This document shows, piece by piece, positions 1 through 10,757 of a DNA stretch of 64,000 nt. This DNA is from Ignavibacteria bacterium (lineage in GTDB: Bacteria; Bacteroidota; Ignavibacteria; Ch128b). Under the pieces are notes generated by a model, which was not told the DNA's origin, did not search any database, and was given only the letters and a program-made list of their open reading frames with translations. The number at the start of each line of letters is the position of its first letter. The stretch's first letter is position 1. Position numbers and translations under genes: made by a program. The DNA lies in assembly GCA_013177855.1 (NCBI GenBank), contig JABLYA010000007.1, positions 83,146 to 147,145 on the forward strand, written 5' to 3'.

Positions 1-1692
1 TGGATGATTGAGCCAGATTCCATTTGTTAAACTACAAATGGTTTGGGTTCCAAAATATGGAGAAATTGTAGATGCACTGGAAAGTTTGAAAGTGCCATTT
101 ATTATGTTTAACCTTCTATCTGAAGCAGTAGGAGTATCTATCGTTATGACTCTTTGAAAATCGATAACTTTTTCATTAGTGGTTCCCTTATTTACTGTAA
201 TTGAATAAAAATCGCAGTTAGGACCTGAGCCTGTTACAGTCCCATCTACAGAGCCTCTAAATTCAACATCGGCAAAAGCATTACCTCCACAATTCATATC
301 AAAATTTCCGTCAACCTTTAGATTTCCTTGCGAATAATATCGTTGTCCAATTATTAATTTGCGAGTTCCACCTGAAGCACTAGTGTTCACATCGAACGTA
401 GCACCAGACTTAACCCATATATCCCCATCACACGATAAGGTAGCATTAGTACTTCCCCCTATAAACTGAAGGTGTCCTGAATTCCCTTCACCAACTGTTA
501 AGTTATTACAAACAGCTGTAGTTATATCAATAGTAACAGTTGCATTATCCCTTATGATTACATCATCGTTTGGCCCAGGAAGCACACCTTCTTCCCATGT
601 TGAAGTTTGACTCCAAAGACCACCGGTACTGGTAGAATGAATAATTCCTGCAGGGAGTGTGGAACATACACCTTCTAAAGCATCGCTTTGTGCTCCTTCG
701 TTTACCGCATAAACTTTCCAAAAATAAGTTCTATCAGGTAAACCGTTGATTGGACCAGAAGTAGTAGAATTTGCAGGTACAATTGAAACAAGTTCATAAG
801 TTAACCCTCCATCATCACTTCTATATATATGATAATGAGTTTCATTTGTAGCGTTATCAGTCCAATTTAGTGTTACACTGGTTTGACTAATACCTGTAAA
901 ATATAACCCAGTTGGAGCTGCCGGTGCTACTGGTGGAACAAAACGATATACTCTTCTAGCTCCGTCTGTTGTAGAAGATAATCCGGCAACTTCTCCAGTA
1001 GTCGTTATTTTACTTTGACAAATTAAATAAACTGGAAGTGTGGTTCCATATGAATTATCAGAAAATGAAGTTGTTTTATAAAAAACGCCATTATTTGCAT
1101 TGGAATTTCCGAAACCTATAGCTCCCAAATCACTATTATCCCTTCTTCTTTGCATATTCATATATCCATAAACATATTCAAAAATACCAGTTGTTTCATA
1201 TAAACGTATTTGAAAAGTTAATTGTCCCAATACAGGCATAGTTGAAGGAAATGTTCCGTAACAATTGAGCCATTCAATAATACAAATTCTGTTAGGTGCC
1301 GTACCAATAACTTTATAATGAACTTTACCATTAGAACCTGTAGCCATATCGCAAGAAAATGGTACTAAACGTGGTTCATTTATATTTATTTCAGGTGTTC
1401 TGTTTATGGCAGATAGCGATGTGCCCAGACGTAATACGCCATCTTCTGTTACAACAAATTGATCGTAAGGTTGCGACATGAAATAAAAGGTAAAACCAAT
1501 AGGATTTGTATTTGAAAATATACCTGTATTTAACCCGTCTGTGTTGGGAGCTATTAGTTGCGTTGTTTCGATTGACATATCCGTTAAAGAGCCGTTTGAT
1601 AAAGACGAAAAACTATAATTACTACTATTTTGTGCTTTTATTGTAGAAAAATAAAAAAGCACTAAACCAGTAATTATAAAAATAAGTTTCAT
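1..1692 (-). CDS. Secreted surface protein with fibronectin type III domain (partial, runs off left edge)
   Basis: An open frame of 564 codons reads from an ATG at 1692 to the window edge with no stop. The N-terminus is a signal peptide (KLIFIITGLVLFYFSTIKAQ). After a beta-rich region, about residues 235-325 form a fibronectin type III-like domain (PAAPTGLYFTGISQTSVTL, then YHIYRSDDGG, then TYFWKVYAVN). A beta-helix-like region with GxWSQTSTW follows. This architecture is common in secreted Bacteroidota proteins that carry a C-terminal T9SS sorting domain, which would lie outside the window. Base composition is richer in GC than the phage genes further right. The function is unknown; adhesin or exported enzyme are possible. 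Confidence 0.8.
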   Translation of the reverse strand, partial: MKLIFIITGLVLFYFSTIKAQNSSNYSFSSLSNGSLTDMSIETTQLIAPNTDGLNTGIFSNTNPIGFTFYFMSQPYDQFVVTEDGVLRLGTSLSAINRTPEININEPRLVPFSCDMATGSNGKVHYKVIGTAPNRICIIEWLNCYGTFPSTMPVLGQLTFQIRLYETTGIFEYVYGYMNMQRRRDNSDLGAIGFGNSNANNGVFYKTTSFSDNSYGTTLPVYLICQSKITTTGEVAGLSSTTDGARRVYRFVPPVAPAAPTGLYFTGISQTSVTLNWTDNATNETHYHIYRSDDGGLTYELVSIVPANSTTSGPINGLPDRTYFWKVYAVNEGAQSDALEGVCSTLPAGIIHSTSTGGLWSQTSTWEEGVLPGPNDDVIIRDNATVTIDITTAVCNNLTVGEGNSGHLQFIGGSTNATLSCDGDIWVKSGATFDVNTSASGGTRKLIIGQRYYSQGNLKVDGNFDMNCGGNAFADVEFRGSVDGTVTGSGPNCDFYSITVNKGTTNEKVIDFQRVITIDTPTASDRRLNIINGTFKLSSASTISPYFGTQTICSLTNGIWLNHP

Positions 1693-1801
1693 ATATAACG
1701 TATTTTTATTTATCATTTTTACGTAATAATTTGTTAATGGTTTAAAAAGTTACCTATTTCACTATAAATAACAACTAAATAGTTTTAATCAAAATTGTTT
1801 T

Positions 1802-4800
1802 TTAACGAATAATACTAACTGCACCAACTTCTTCATGCGATTTATCAAAACTATCTCTAAACACTGCTCTCCATGTATAAGTACCGATTGGAACAATTTC
1901 GTGGTTTTTAGCACGACCATCCCATTTTTCACTACGTTCATATATCTTGCTATATTGTTTGGTGCTCCATATTATTTCGCCCCAACGATCATATACTTCA
2001 AGATAAAAACCATCTTCTTTTATACCATGAGCAACTATATAAAAAAAGTCGTTATTACGGTCACCATCTGGACTAAAAGCTGTTGGTGCATAAAACGTAT
2101 ATTGCTCTAAAATCTTAATAATCGCTTTTGTTGTATCGGTACAACCTTTGTTGCTAATGGACACCAATTGTGTTTCGTAATTACCTTTGCCAGGATAACG
2201 ATGTTCTGGATTGACTACACTCGACGAATCACCATCGCCAAACATCCATTGATACCACGATGCACCGGTTGACATATTGGTAAAATTAAAAACAGGTTTA
2301 ATTTCGGTTACTACCTCTGGGCTCCACACATAAGCAGCATTAGGCTTTGGCCATACCGTTATCATATCATTATATACCACCATTGTTTTACATCCATGAT
2401 TTGAAGTTACAGTAATAGTTACATCAAAGGTTCCTGGTGTGTTATATGTATGAATAGGATTTTTCGACAACGACAAATTTGATTGGTCGCCAAAATTCCA
2501 AAGATAGGTTTGACCACTGTCTGGATTTACTTCAATAAAATGAACCATTAAAGGAACACAACCTTGCAATGTGTCGGCTAAAATACTGGCCGGAGGTAAC
2601 GGCCATACATGAATAAACACATTCGAAGTATCCCACGAACCGCAAGCATCTTCTATGCGTACACTGTACCATCCACTTTGATTTGGATATACGTAAATAG
2701 GAGGAGTTACAATATCTCCGTCTTGGTTGTAAATAATATACGGAGGTCCTACACCACCCCAAATAACCGGAGTGAGCATTACTGGATCGCCTGGACATAC
2801 ATGGTCGGTATTGACTAATAAATTAACATGCAGCGGATGAGCTACATATACTGTTGTGCTTAATAAATTGCTGCTGCAACTATTTGCATCTACTACCGAA
2901 GCAGTATAGGTTGTCGTTACTTCTGGATAAACGGCAATGGAAGGGTTGGACGATTGACCGTTCCAGAAATATTGATACGATGGCGTACCACCGGTAGCAG
3001 TAATACTTAAGTATGCGGGTTGACCTATACAAATGTATTGTGTCGGAGTAACAGAAGCAACAAGCTGGGTAGGTTGATTTACAGTAATACCATCGGTCTT
3101 GGTACATCCGCTGGCATCGGTAACCGTAACAGTATAAATGCCGGACGGTATATTTAATAAATCTTCGGTTGGAGCACCGTTGTTCCATTGATAACTATAA
3201 GGTAAACGACCACCTGTTACGGTTAAATCTACTGTTCCGTTAGCATCGCTATGGCATAATATATCGGTTTTAGTAAGCGAAGTGCTCAATGGTGTTGGAT
3301 TGTAAATTTGAACTATAGTTGGTGGTGATGCACATCCATTTGTCGATACAATTAAGCTAATGTTATGAATACCATTGCTGTTCCAGTTTACAATATGTGG
3401 TCCGACTCCAGTTCCGGGTATGGCATTCCCACCATCCCACGACCACGTGTAAACGGAATTTCCTTCGGCAAAACCGGTGAAAGTTATCATGGAATTGTTG
3501 CCGGCACAAGGAATGGTATCGGCTGTAAATTCACTCGTTGGATATCGTGTTAAGTTAATTAAAACAGTATCGGCATCTATGCAACCCTGATTGTTTTCAG
3601 TCCAAATAAGGATATATTGACCGGTTTGGTTAACGGTTAAAGTAGCATTGGGATTATTAACAGGATTAATGATTACATTTTGTGGCGATGACCATATTCC
3701 TTGTCCAATAGATGGGGTTGCCGATAAGTTATATGTCAAACCGCATTGAATAACATCTGCACCAGCATTAGCATTTGGTATTGGAATCACAGTAACTTGA
3801 TATGTAGCAGTATTTGTACAACCATTAGCATCGGTACCAGTAACCTGATAAGTAGTTGTTGCTAATGGCGAAACATTAACACTTGCTAAGTTATTTCCTA
3901 TATCCCAAACATAACTTGTAGCTCCACCGGCTGTGAGCATTGTACTTTGTCCCTGGCATATACTATTGTTTCCTGAAATAGAAATGGTGGGAGGAGTATA
4001 AACAACTACGGAAACAGTAGCAGTAGCAGTACATCCTGTAGCATCCGTTCCGGTAACATGGTAAGCGGTAGTATTTGCAGGACTTACCATTTGCGGATTG
4101 CCATTTCCTAATCCATTATCCCATGCATAAGTAACAGCTCCGTTGGCTGTAAGAGTAGAACTTGCTCCCGGACATATAGAACCGGGCGATGCTGAAGCGG
4201 TAATGGTAAACTGAGGAGGTTGAGTAATGGTAACAGATGCGGTTATCGAACAGTTATTAGCGTCTTTAATGGTTACAGTATAAGAATTTGCAGCTAAATT
4301 AGTAGCAGTAGAACTCGTTTGTGCATTACTCCATTGGTATGTATAAGTTCCAGTACCACCGCTAACATTAACCGTTGCAGAACCATCATTAAAACCATAA
4401 CAAGAAACATTTGTCTGATTTGTAGATAACTGCATTTGGGGTGGTTGAGTAATGGTAACAGAAGCTGTATTATTACATCCACCAGGTTCAGTTACCGAAA
4501 CAGTATAAGTGCCTGGTGGTAAATTATTTGCTGTAGCTGTAGTTTGAGGTGGTGTCGTACTCCACGTATAGCTATAGCTACCGCTTCCTGAGGCAGTTAC
4601 AGTAGCTGAGCCATTTTGACCATAACATAAAGGATTTGTGGAGGAAACACTGATACTAAGACCAGAAACAGTAACATGGTGAGATATTGAATTTTGACAA
4701 CCACCTGCAGTAATAGTTAAGGTAACATTATAATCTCCGGCCGTTGTGTAAGTATGTATCGGATTTTGCAAAGTAGAACTTTGTCCATCTCCGAAATCCC

Positions 4801-6031
4801 ATGACCATCCCGAAATTGTAGTTCCGGTTACAGAAGATAAATCTGAAAAATTAACCGTAAGACAGTTGGTAGTTGTATTAAATTCCGGATTAAGTTGTAC
4901 TACTTCTATTGGAAAAAGATAATAAAAACCACAAAGACCAATTGAAGTTGGTGATTGAATATAAACACTAACATTTGAGCCATCGTAGTTTTGTGGATTA
5001 ATTGTAATAGATGGAGTTGTTTCACCGGTTGACCACTGAAAATTCATACCAGGGTCAATATCAGGAACTGTAAGAGTAGCAGAAGTAACATTATTGCAAT
5101 AAACATTTGGTGTAGATGTAAATGAAGAAGGACAAATAAAATCAATGTATCCGTAACCAAAATGACCTCCTTGAGCACAATCAGCACTTGTAACTATAAG
5201 AGTAATAGTTTGGCCTATATATGGACCTAAATTTAAACCAACGGTTGTCCATGATTTACATTTAACACTTGAATTTGAAGGGCTATCAAAAAAACCAGGT
5301 ATTGAACCACCTGATACATATTGTTGATAACTACAAGGAATAATTTGTCCATTACCATCATAAATTTTTAATTCAAAATATGGTTGTTCTACCCAAGTAT
5401 GACCAGGATCTTCAAGAATTACGGCATATTTATATATGAAATTTGTATCTTGTGGATTGACAAAAAAAGTATATATTAATTGTTCGGCTTCATAGTTATA
5501 ATCATTATTGCCAAGTTTAACCGAAAATGATCCACCATTTGGAGCTAACATTGGAAAGTTACCGTATGGATCATTGCCACTTGCAGCGTTTGTTATGACG
5601 TGGCGATTTGCAACAGGTGCAGTTCCAGCCCATGCCGTTTCTGGAGAAGGTGAAGCATCACCGGCTGGATAATTATAATTTGTAGCTGTTTGACATGTCC
5701 AATTTGAAAAATTACCATTTTCAAAATCTAGATTGGAACACCCACTTGCTTTAGTACCTTTTAAATAGATATTTTCAGTAACTTTGTTACGGCTTCGCTG
5801 TATATATTCTTTCAGCCATTTATCTGCTAATGTATCATTTCTATATCGTTGAATAATAATAGCTTCACCTGCATTATCATCTCGTAGAAATGTCTGAACT
5901 ACTTTAATTGTTGTATCGTTTACAGATTTTACTTTATGATTATGTGTACATTTTTTCTGATTATGATGATCATGTTGTGCAAATAACAAACTGTTAATCA
6001 ACATAAAAAATAAAAATAATATTGTTTTCAT
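1802..6031 (-). CDS. Large SprB/PKD-repeat surface protein with gliding-motility (T9SS type B) C-terminal domain
   Basis: A 1409-residue protein. Residues 1-19 are a signal peptide (KTILFLFFMLINSLLFAQ). A carbohydrate-binding-like N-terminal region follows (about 95-300), then PKD domains (WDFGDGQSS, WNFGDQSN, MFGDGDSS) and several SprB-type repeats (for example SYTWSTTPPQTTATANNLPP, then GTYTVSVTEPGGC). The last about 90 residues are a CHU_C gliding-motility domain (YAPTAFSPDGDRNNDFF, YDRWGEIIW, GTYTWRAVF). In the family this domain directs type IX secretion and surface attachment in Bacteroidota. Codon use is richer in GC than the phage genes. It is probably host chromosome, or a recently acquired host gene. 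Confidence 0.93.
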   Translation of the reverse strand: MKTILFLFFMLINSLLFAQHDHHNQKKCTHNHKVKSVNDTTIKVVQTFLRDDNAGEAIIIQRYRNDTLADKWLKEYIQRSRNKVTENIYLKGTKASGCSNLDFENGNFSNWTCQTATNYNYPAGDASPSPETAWAGTAPVANRHVITNAASGNDPYGNFPMLAPNGGSFSVKLGNNDYNYEAEQLIYTFFVNPQDTNFIYKYAVILEDPGHTWVEQPYFELKIYDGNGQIIPCSYQQYVSGGSIPGFFDSPSNSSVKCKSWTTVGLNLGPYIGQTITLIVTSADCAQGGHFGYGYIDFICPSSFTSTPNVYCNNVTSATLTVPDIDPGMNFQWSTGETTPSITINPQNYDGSNVSVYIQSPTSIGLCGFYYLFPIEVVQLNPEFNTTTNCLTVNFSDLSSVTGTTISGWSWDFGDGQSSTLQNPIHTYTTAGDYNVTLTITAGGCQNSISHHVTVSGLSISVSSTNPLCYGQNGSATVTASGSGSYSYTWSTTPPQTTATANNLPPGTYTVSVTEPGGCNNTASVTITQPPQMQLSTNQTNVSCYGFNDGSATVNVSGGTGTYTYQWSNAQTSSTATNLAANSYTVTIKDANNCSITASVTITQPPQFTITASASPGSICPGASSTLTANGAVTYAWDNGLGNGNPQMVSPANTTAYHVTGTDATGCTATATVSVVVYTPPTISISGNNSICQGQSTMLTAGGATSYVWDIGNNLASVNVSPLATTTYQVTGTDANGCTNTATYQVTVIPIPNANAGADVIQCGLTYNLSATPSIGQGIWSSPQNVIINPVNNPNATLTVNQTGQYILIWTENNQGCIDADTVLINLTRYPTSEFTADTIPCAGNNSMITFTGFAEGNSVYTWSWDGGNAIPGTGVGPHIVNWNSNGIHNISLIVSTNGCASPPTIVQIYNPTPLSTSLTKTDILCHSDANGTVDLTVTGGRLPYSYQWNNGAPTEDLLNIPSGIYTVTVTDASGCTKTDGITVNQPTQLVASVTPTQYICIGQPAYLSITATGGTPSYQYFWNGQSSNPSIAVYPEVTTTYTASVVDANSCSSNLLSTTVYVAHPLHVNLLVNTDHVCPGDPVMLTPVIWGGVGPPYIIYNQDGDIVTPPIYVYPNQSGWYSVRIEDACGSWDTSNVFIHVWPLPPASILADTLQGCVPLMVHFIEVNPDSGQTYLWNFGDQSNLSLSKNPIHTYNTPGTFDVTITVTSNHGCKTMVVYNDMITVWPKPNAAYVWSPEVVTEIKPVFNFTNMSTGASWYQWMFGDGDSSSVVNPEHRYPGKGNYETQLVSISNKGCTDTTKAIIKILEQYTFYAPTAFSPDGDRNNDFFYIVAHGIKEDGFYLEVYDRWGEIIWSTKQYSKIYERSEKWDGRAKNHEIVPIGTYTWRAVFRDSFDKSHEEVGAVSIIR

Positions 6032-6199
6032 AACTTTTTTCTTTATTGATGTAATAAAAATTTTTTGGTTGCCTAAATTTAGATGTTTATTTTTAAAATT
6101 TAAACAAAATTCGTAAATTCTTTGTGGTCATAAAAACTTAGATTATTTTTTGTTAATAATCCAATTAATTCAAATCATATCCTAAACAAACATGAAACA

Positions 6200-6415
6200 T
6201 TATTGGTTGTTTAATATTTTAAATAATGTTACAATTATACTTATTACAAAAATAATGACTATAACAGCACCTATTAATGCAAAACCAGCCCATAAAGGAC
6301 AAGTAACCCACCACCAACTCCAATCAATTGTATTTGTTAATTTTAACACTAAAAATATAAAGAATAGTAACATTGAGGTACTAATTCCACTTTTTGTTGC
6401 ACCGTTTTTACTCAT
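6200..6415 (-). CDS. Small membrane protein, Fragile-X-F-associated-like phage family
   Basis: 71 residues with two hydrophobic segments (about 14-27 and 42-65) separated by IDWSWWWVTCPLWAG. The WSWWWV..PLW motif is what I recall from small phage proteins annotated as transmembrane Fragile-X-F protein; their function is unknown. It is the first phage-like gene right of the host-type surface genes, so the change in character falls between 6031 and about 6200. The overlapping plus-strand frame lacks such features. Confidence 0.7.
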   Translation of the reverse strand: MSKNGATKSGISTSMLLFFIFLVLKLTNTIDWSWWWVTCPLWAGFALIGAVIVIIFVISIIVTLFKILNNQ

Positions 6416-6849
6416 TTTTTATCCTTACGATTAAATTTTGAAAAAAAATTAATTAATTTTTATATAACATTTTTCCTAATAAGTTTTAATAATTAAAATA
6501 CTTTATGAGGTATAATTTCTATTAAATATAAATAACTAGATGCAAACCCTTTAATTTTGTAATTTTTTTTATTAAAATTAGTTTCAAAAAAACCATATTT
6601 CGTAATTACAATAAAAATATTTTTTTTTAATCCTGACAAAAAAAATCAATACAAAAATAATATTAGCTATAACGGTTATTTCTTAAATTGAAATATAAAA
6701 CTTAAAGATAATAAAGTTTATTTGTTGTTATGTATAGGTTTGGTTAATTAAGGTTTAATCGAAGAAGTGAACAAAAATTTTTAAAGAAAAATAAGGACAG
6801 GAATTTTAATTTTTTATATTTATATATAAAGAAAAAACAAATATAAGAT
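6416..6849. other. AT-rich gap with no recognisable gene
   Basis: About 430 bases of very AT-rich sequence with long A and T runs. No open frame with plausible composition and no clear hairpin terminator were seen. It may hold promoters for the flanking genes. Confidence 0.5.
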
Positions 6850-7008
6850 TTGAAACAATTTATTAAAACTACAATACGGGAATTTTTAACTGAAAGTCAA
6901 TTGAATAATAATGATAAATTAATCTATGATTTAGTTTCTGATTGGGTCATTTCTTCTTTAGATGATGTGGAAAAGAGACAAATAATAGGAGAGAAACTAT
7001 CACATTAA
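6850..7008 (+). CDS. Small tagged phage protein (52 aa, TTG start)
   Basis: Short frame beginning with TTG: LKQFIKTTIREFLTES, followed by an acidic helical tail ending GEKLSH. The N-terminal KxFIxxxIxEFLTE resembles the tag shared by about 16 proteins of this window and the T4 internal-protein capsid-targeting sequence. I see no ATG in frame, so either TTG is the start or the upstream part has been lost. The product is unknown. Confidence 0.5.
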   Translation: MKQFIKTTIREFLTESQLNNNDKLIYDLVSDWVISSLDDVEKRQIIGEKLSH

Positions 7009-7062
7009 AAAGTTAGTTAGACTTAAATATAAAATTAAAGACGAATAGATAAAATTTAAAAA

Positions 7063-7764
7063 ATGATATTAAAAAAAGTTACATTTACAGGTGTTGATGA
7101 TTGGACAAATACAAATCATATGGTAGATATTTGGAAAAAGAATAAATGGGTTGAGTGGGGTTACCTATATTCTAAAAATCTTAATGGTGTGGAAAAAAGA
7201 TATCCAAACGTAAAAAAATTAATTCAACACTTTAAAAGTGAAGGTTATTTTATGAACAGATCATTACATTTATGTGGTTCTGTTGTACAAGAAATTTTAT
7301 CAAATGGTCTTATAAATTATGACATAACATATTTAATGACAGGTATTAACAGAGTTCAATTAAATTTTAATTTGAAACAATCACATATAAACATAATTAA
7401 ATTTTTTTCTTTTATTAATAGATATCCTAATCCATTTATTTTACAAATTAATGATAATAACAAACCTTTTATTAATGCAATAATTCCTTATGTAAATGAA
7501 GATAGATTTCATTTTTTATTTGATATATCTAATGATATTAAAGAAATTCCTAAGCCAATAGAAGGTAGGATTTGTGGTTGGACAGGTGGTTTAAGTCCTG
7601 ACAATTTGGAACAAAAACTAATTCAATTGGAAGAACAATTACCAAAAGATTTAGGAATTTGGATTGATATTGAAACAGGTGTGAGAACTGATGATTACTT
7701 TGACCTTTCAAAAGTAGAAAAATGTTGTGAAATTATTAATAAATTCAATTATATTAAAAGATGA
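7063..7764 (+). CDS. TIM-barrel-like protein of unknown function
   Basis: 233 residues beginning MILKKVTFTGVDDWTNTNHM. The elements FTGVDDWT, VEWGYLYS, SLHLCGSVV, RVQLNF and ICGWTGGLSPDN, spread along the chain with alternating strand and helix, resemble phosphoribosylanthranilate-isomerase-like TIM barrels found in bacteria and large phages. I cannot name a substrate. It stands alone between the small tagged gene and the T9SS protein, on the same strand. Confidence 0.55.
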   Translation: MILKKVTFTGVDDWTNTNHMVDIWKKNKWVEWGYLYSKNLNGVEKRYPNVKKLIQHFKSEGYFMNRSLHLCGSVVQEILSNGLINYDITYLMTGINRVQLNFNLKQSHINIIKFFSFINRYPNPFILQINDNNKPFINAIIPYVNEDRFHFLFDISNDIKEIPKPIEGRICGWTGGLSPDNLEQKLIQLEEQLPKDLGIWIDIETGVRTDDYFDLSKVEKCCEIINKFNYIKR

Positions 7765-7857
7765 TTTAATAAAAAAGAAAATAATTAAAAAAAAATTAAA
7801 TCTATACAACTTTAATATTAAATTTACGTATAACTTAAATAAGTGAAAATACTTATT

Positions 7858-10725
7858 ATGACAAATATAAATTTACAATATATAAAAACTGTACTTTTAG
7901 CAGTGGTTTTAAGTGTATATGCTTTTACGCTGCAAGCTCAAGGTGTTATGTGGACCAAACAATTTAAAGGAACTGGTCAGGCAAATCCGACGGAAGTGAT
8001 TCAAGATGAAAGTGGAAATTACTATGTTTATGGTAATTTTAATGGTGAGATAAAAATTGACACAGTTGTGGTTAATGCTGTGGCGTTACAAGATGTTTTT
8101 GTTGCAAAATTTAATGGTCTTGGTCAATTACAATGGTTTAAAACAATTGCAGGAATTGGTACAGAAAGTGCATATGGAATGAAATTTTCGAGAGATAAAA
8201 GTTTTATTTATTTATCAGGAGTTTTTAGTAATACTACATCGTTTTTTAATCAAGATAATTTATTAAATAATGGTGGAAACGATATTTATTTGTGTAAAAT
8301 AAATTTAAACGGAAATTTAATTTGGACAAAAAATGTAGCTTATGGGTCAACGCATCAAATGGGTGGGTATTTTGATATCGACAATAATGGGAACATCATT
8401 ATGGTTGGACAATTTACTTCATCCGTTATTTTTTATGATGATTTGTATGATATTACATTGACAGTGGATGATCCATATCAAAAACAAAGTTTTATTGTAA
8501 AATTTGATGCAAGTGGCTATCCGCAATGGTCTAAACTTTTTTATGGCACTTCTGATGTTAATTATGTAAGAAATGTGTCATTGATAGGCAATGAATATTT
8601 TTTGTCTGGACAAGCAACCGGGACCATTCAATATGATGAAAAACCAATAATTACTATTAATTCAAGTTATAAAAATGGTTTTATAATGAAAACAGATGCC
8701 AATGGAAATTTTGTTTGGATAAGAAAAATATTAACTACGAATAACGATTTATATGTCATTAAACATACTTCTGATATAAATGGTGATCAGTATATAGCAG
8801 GGAAATTTGCAGCATACCGTATTAAATTCGATTCTACACTTACCGATACATCCAAAAAAATTTATTATAACACATCAAATGGGACATACGATTTGTTTGT
8901 GGCTAAATATAGCAGGAGTGGTTCATTGCAATGGGTCAGACTTTATGGTAGTAATAAAGATGAAAATGTAATTAATATTACTCATTCAAACGGTCAAGTA
9001 ATGTTTACAGGATCGTATGGTTCTAATATTAATTTTGGTACTATATCATTAGATTATAAAGCACAAAGCGACGGATTTTTAGCTATAATGGATTTAAACG
9101 GTACTATATTAAATGCACTAAATGTGAAGGGCAAATTAAATGAAATCGGCAATTCTGCATATTTTAGCAATACAGCTAGAAATTATGTTTGGTTAGGTGA
9201 ATTTTTTTCAGATACAGCTACAATTAGTTCTACAAATATTATCAATGATTTACCTACTAAAAGAGATGGTTTTGTTTTTAGGTATGGATGTTTTGATAGT
9301 GTAAGTTTTGCCATTACCAAAGTAACTTGCACCGGTCTTAATAATGGAAGTATAACAGCTAATCCTTCGTTTGGTAGTGAACCTTATACATATTTGTGGA
9401 GTAATAATTCAACAAGTCAAACGATATCAAATTTAGCAGCTGGTAATTACACTGTAACAGTTGTTGGTGCAAATAACTGTGAATTGGTTGAAACGGTATC
9501 GTTGTCTCAAATACCTTTATTGACAGCTGAAATTATAAATATTCAACATATTGCATGTTTTGGAGGAACCACAGGTTCTGCTACAGCTAATCCAATAAAT
9601 GGAAATCCGCCTTATACTTATAAATGGTCTAATGGTAAAACGACTCAAACAATTACTAATTTAGCCGCAGGAACATATAATGTTACGATAACCGACCAAT
9701 GTGGAACAAAAGCAACAGCACAAGTTACTATTACTCAAGCATCAAAAGTTGATGCCTCTGTTACATCTACACCTTCTACATGTAGAGGGGGAAATGATGG
9801 TACTGCAACAGCAACTCCAATTGGAGGTATGATTCCTTATACATATAATTGGACTAATGGACAAACAACACAAACTGCTATTAATTTATTAGGAGGTAAT
9901 ACATATAAAGTAACTGTTAAAGATGGTTGTCAAAATTCAGTAGTAAAATCTATTACAATATCTCAACCTTTAGCTTTAAACGGAACTGTAATTACATATG
10001 CTTCTTCGCCATGTGTTCCTACCGGTATAGCTATTGCTACAGGTACTAATGGAACTCCACCATATACATATAAATGGAATACTGGAGATACAACAGCATC
10101 AATTTCAAATCTATCAGCGAATACTGCATATACCGTTACTATAAAAGATGCTTGTAATGCATCAAAATCAATAAGGAAAACAGTTGGTTCAAAAGTTATT
10201 AATATTTCAACTACTGTAACGTGTACTCCAACCGGTAGTTGTCAAGGTTCTATTAAAGCAAATGTTACTGGTGGAGATGCTCCTTATACCTATTTATGGA
10301 ACAATGGTCAAACATCGCAAACAGCTGTAAATTTATGTAAAGGATATTATAGAGTTACTGTAACAGATGCTAATGGATGTACTAATAGAAAAACCGGAAT
10401 TTATGTTGGAAATTGTGCAAAATCATTTATGATTGAAGATGATACAAATAGTGATAATGATTATGAAGAATTGACAAACATAATAAACGTTTATCCAAAT
10501 CCGGCAAACGATGTATTAACAATTCAATTACCAGATGAAGAATTAGACTGTGATTTTGAATTTGAAATGTATGATATGATAGGAAATAAAATCTTTGAAA
10601 AGAAGTTGGAAAATGCTTTTGGACAAATAAATTTAGATATTCATCATCTATCAGAAGGGATATACATTGCTAAAATAAAATTTGGTGAAAATGTTTTAAG
10701 TCAAAAAATTATAATCAGCAGGTAA
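7858..10725 (+). CDS. SprB-repeat surface protein with T9SS type A sorting domain
   Basis: About 955 residues from ATG at 7858 (an in-frame GTG at 7843 is the alternative). A signal peptide (VLLAVVLSVYAFTLQAQG) leads into an SBBP/beta-propeller-like region (repeated VAKFNGLGQLQW-type units), then about five SprB repeats (PYTYLWSNNSTSQTISNLA). The C-terminal about 75 residues are a type A sorting domain (NVYPNPANDVLTIQ to KIIISR). T9SS cargo is exported across the outer membrane of Bacteroidota. Both ends are intact and phage-type genes lie on both sides, so this is a candidate phage-borne cell-surface protein. Composition is AT-rich like its phage neighbours. Confidence 0.9.
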   Translation: MTNINLQYIKTVLLAVVLSVYAFTLQAQGVMWTKQFKGTGQANPTEVIQDESGNYYVYGNFNGEIKIDTVVVNAVALQDVFVAKFNGLGQLQWFKTIAGIGTESAYGMKFSRDKSFIYLSGVFSNTTSFFNQDNLLNNGGNDIYLCKINLNGNLIWTKNVAYGSTHQMGGYFDIDNNGNIIMVGQFTSSVIFYDDLYDITLTVDDPYQKQSFIVKFDASGYPQWSKLFYGTSDVNYVRNVSLIGNEYFLSGQATGTIQYDEKPIITINSSYKNGFIMKTDANGNFVWIRKILTTNNDLYVIKHTSDINGDQYIAGKFAAYRIKFDSTLTDTSKKIYYNTSNGTYDLFVAKYSRSGSLQWVRLYGSNKDENVINITHSNGQVMFTGSYGSNINFGTISLDYKAQSDGFLAIMDLNGTILNALNVKGKLNEIGNSAYFSNTARNYVWLGEFFSDTATISSTNIINDLPTKRDGFVFRYGCFDSVSFAITKVTCTGLNNGSITANPSFGSEPYTYLWSNNSTSQTISNLAAGNYTVTVVGANNCELVETVSLSQIPLLTAEIINIQHIACFGGTTGSATANPINGNPPYTYKWSNGKTTQTITNLAAGTYNVTITDQCGTKATAQVTITQASKVDASVTSTPSTCRGGNDGTATATPIGGMIPYTYNWTNGQTTQTAINLLGGNTYKVTVKDGCQNSVVKSITISQPLALNGTVITYASSPCVPTGIAIATGTNGTPPYTYKWNTGDTTASISNLSANTAYTVTIKDACNASKSIRKTVGSKVINISTTVTCTPTGSCQGSIKANVTGGDAPYTYLWNNGQTSQTAVNLCKGYYRVTVTDANGCTNRKTGIYVGNCAKSFMIEDDTNSDNDYEELTNIINVYPNPANDVLTIQLPDEELDCDFEFEMYDMIGNKIFEKKLENAFGQINLDIHHLSEGIYIAKIKFGENVLSQKIIISR

Positions 10726-10757
10726 ATTAATCCAATAACTTTTTATAAATCATTGCT

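Noticed and set aside
2532..4482. Open frames within the large SprB gene on both strands
   Set aside because: They are shadows of the repeat-coding strand with no protein character.
6032..6199. Attachment site at the host/phage border
   Set aside because: No tRNA, integrase gene or repeated core was seen, and the right end of the element is outside the window.
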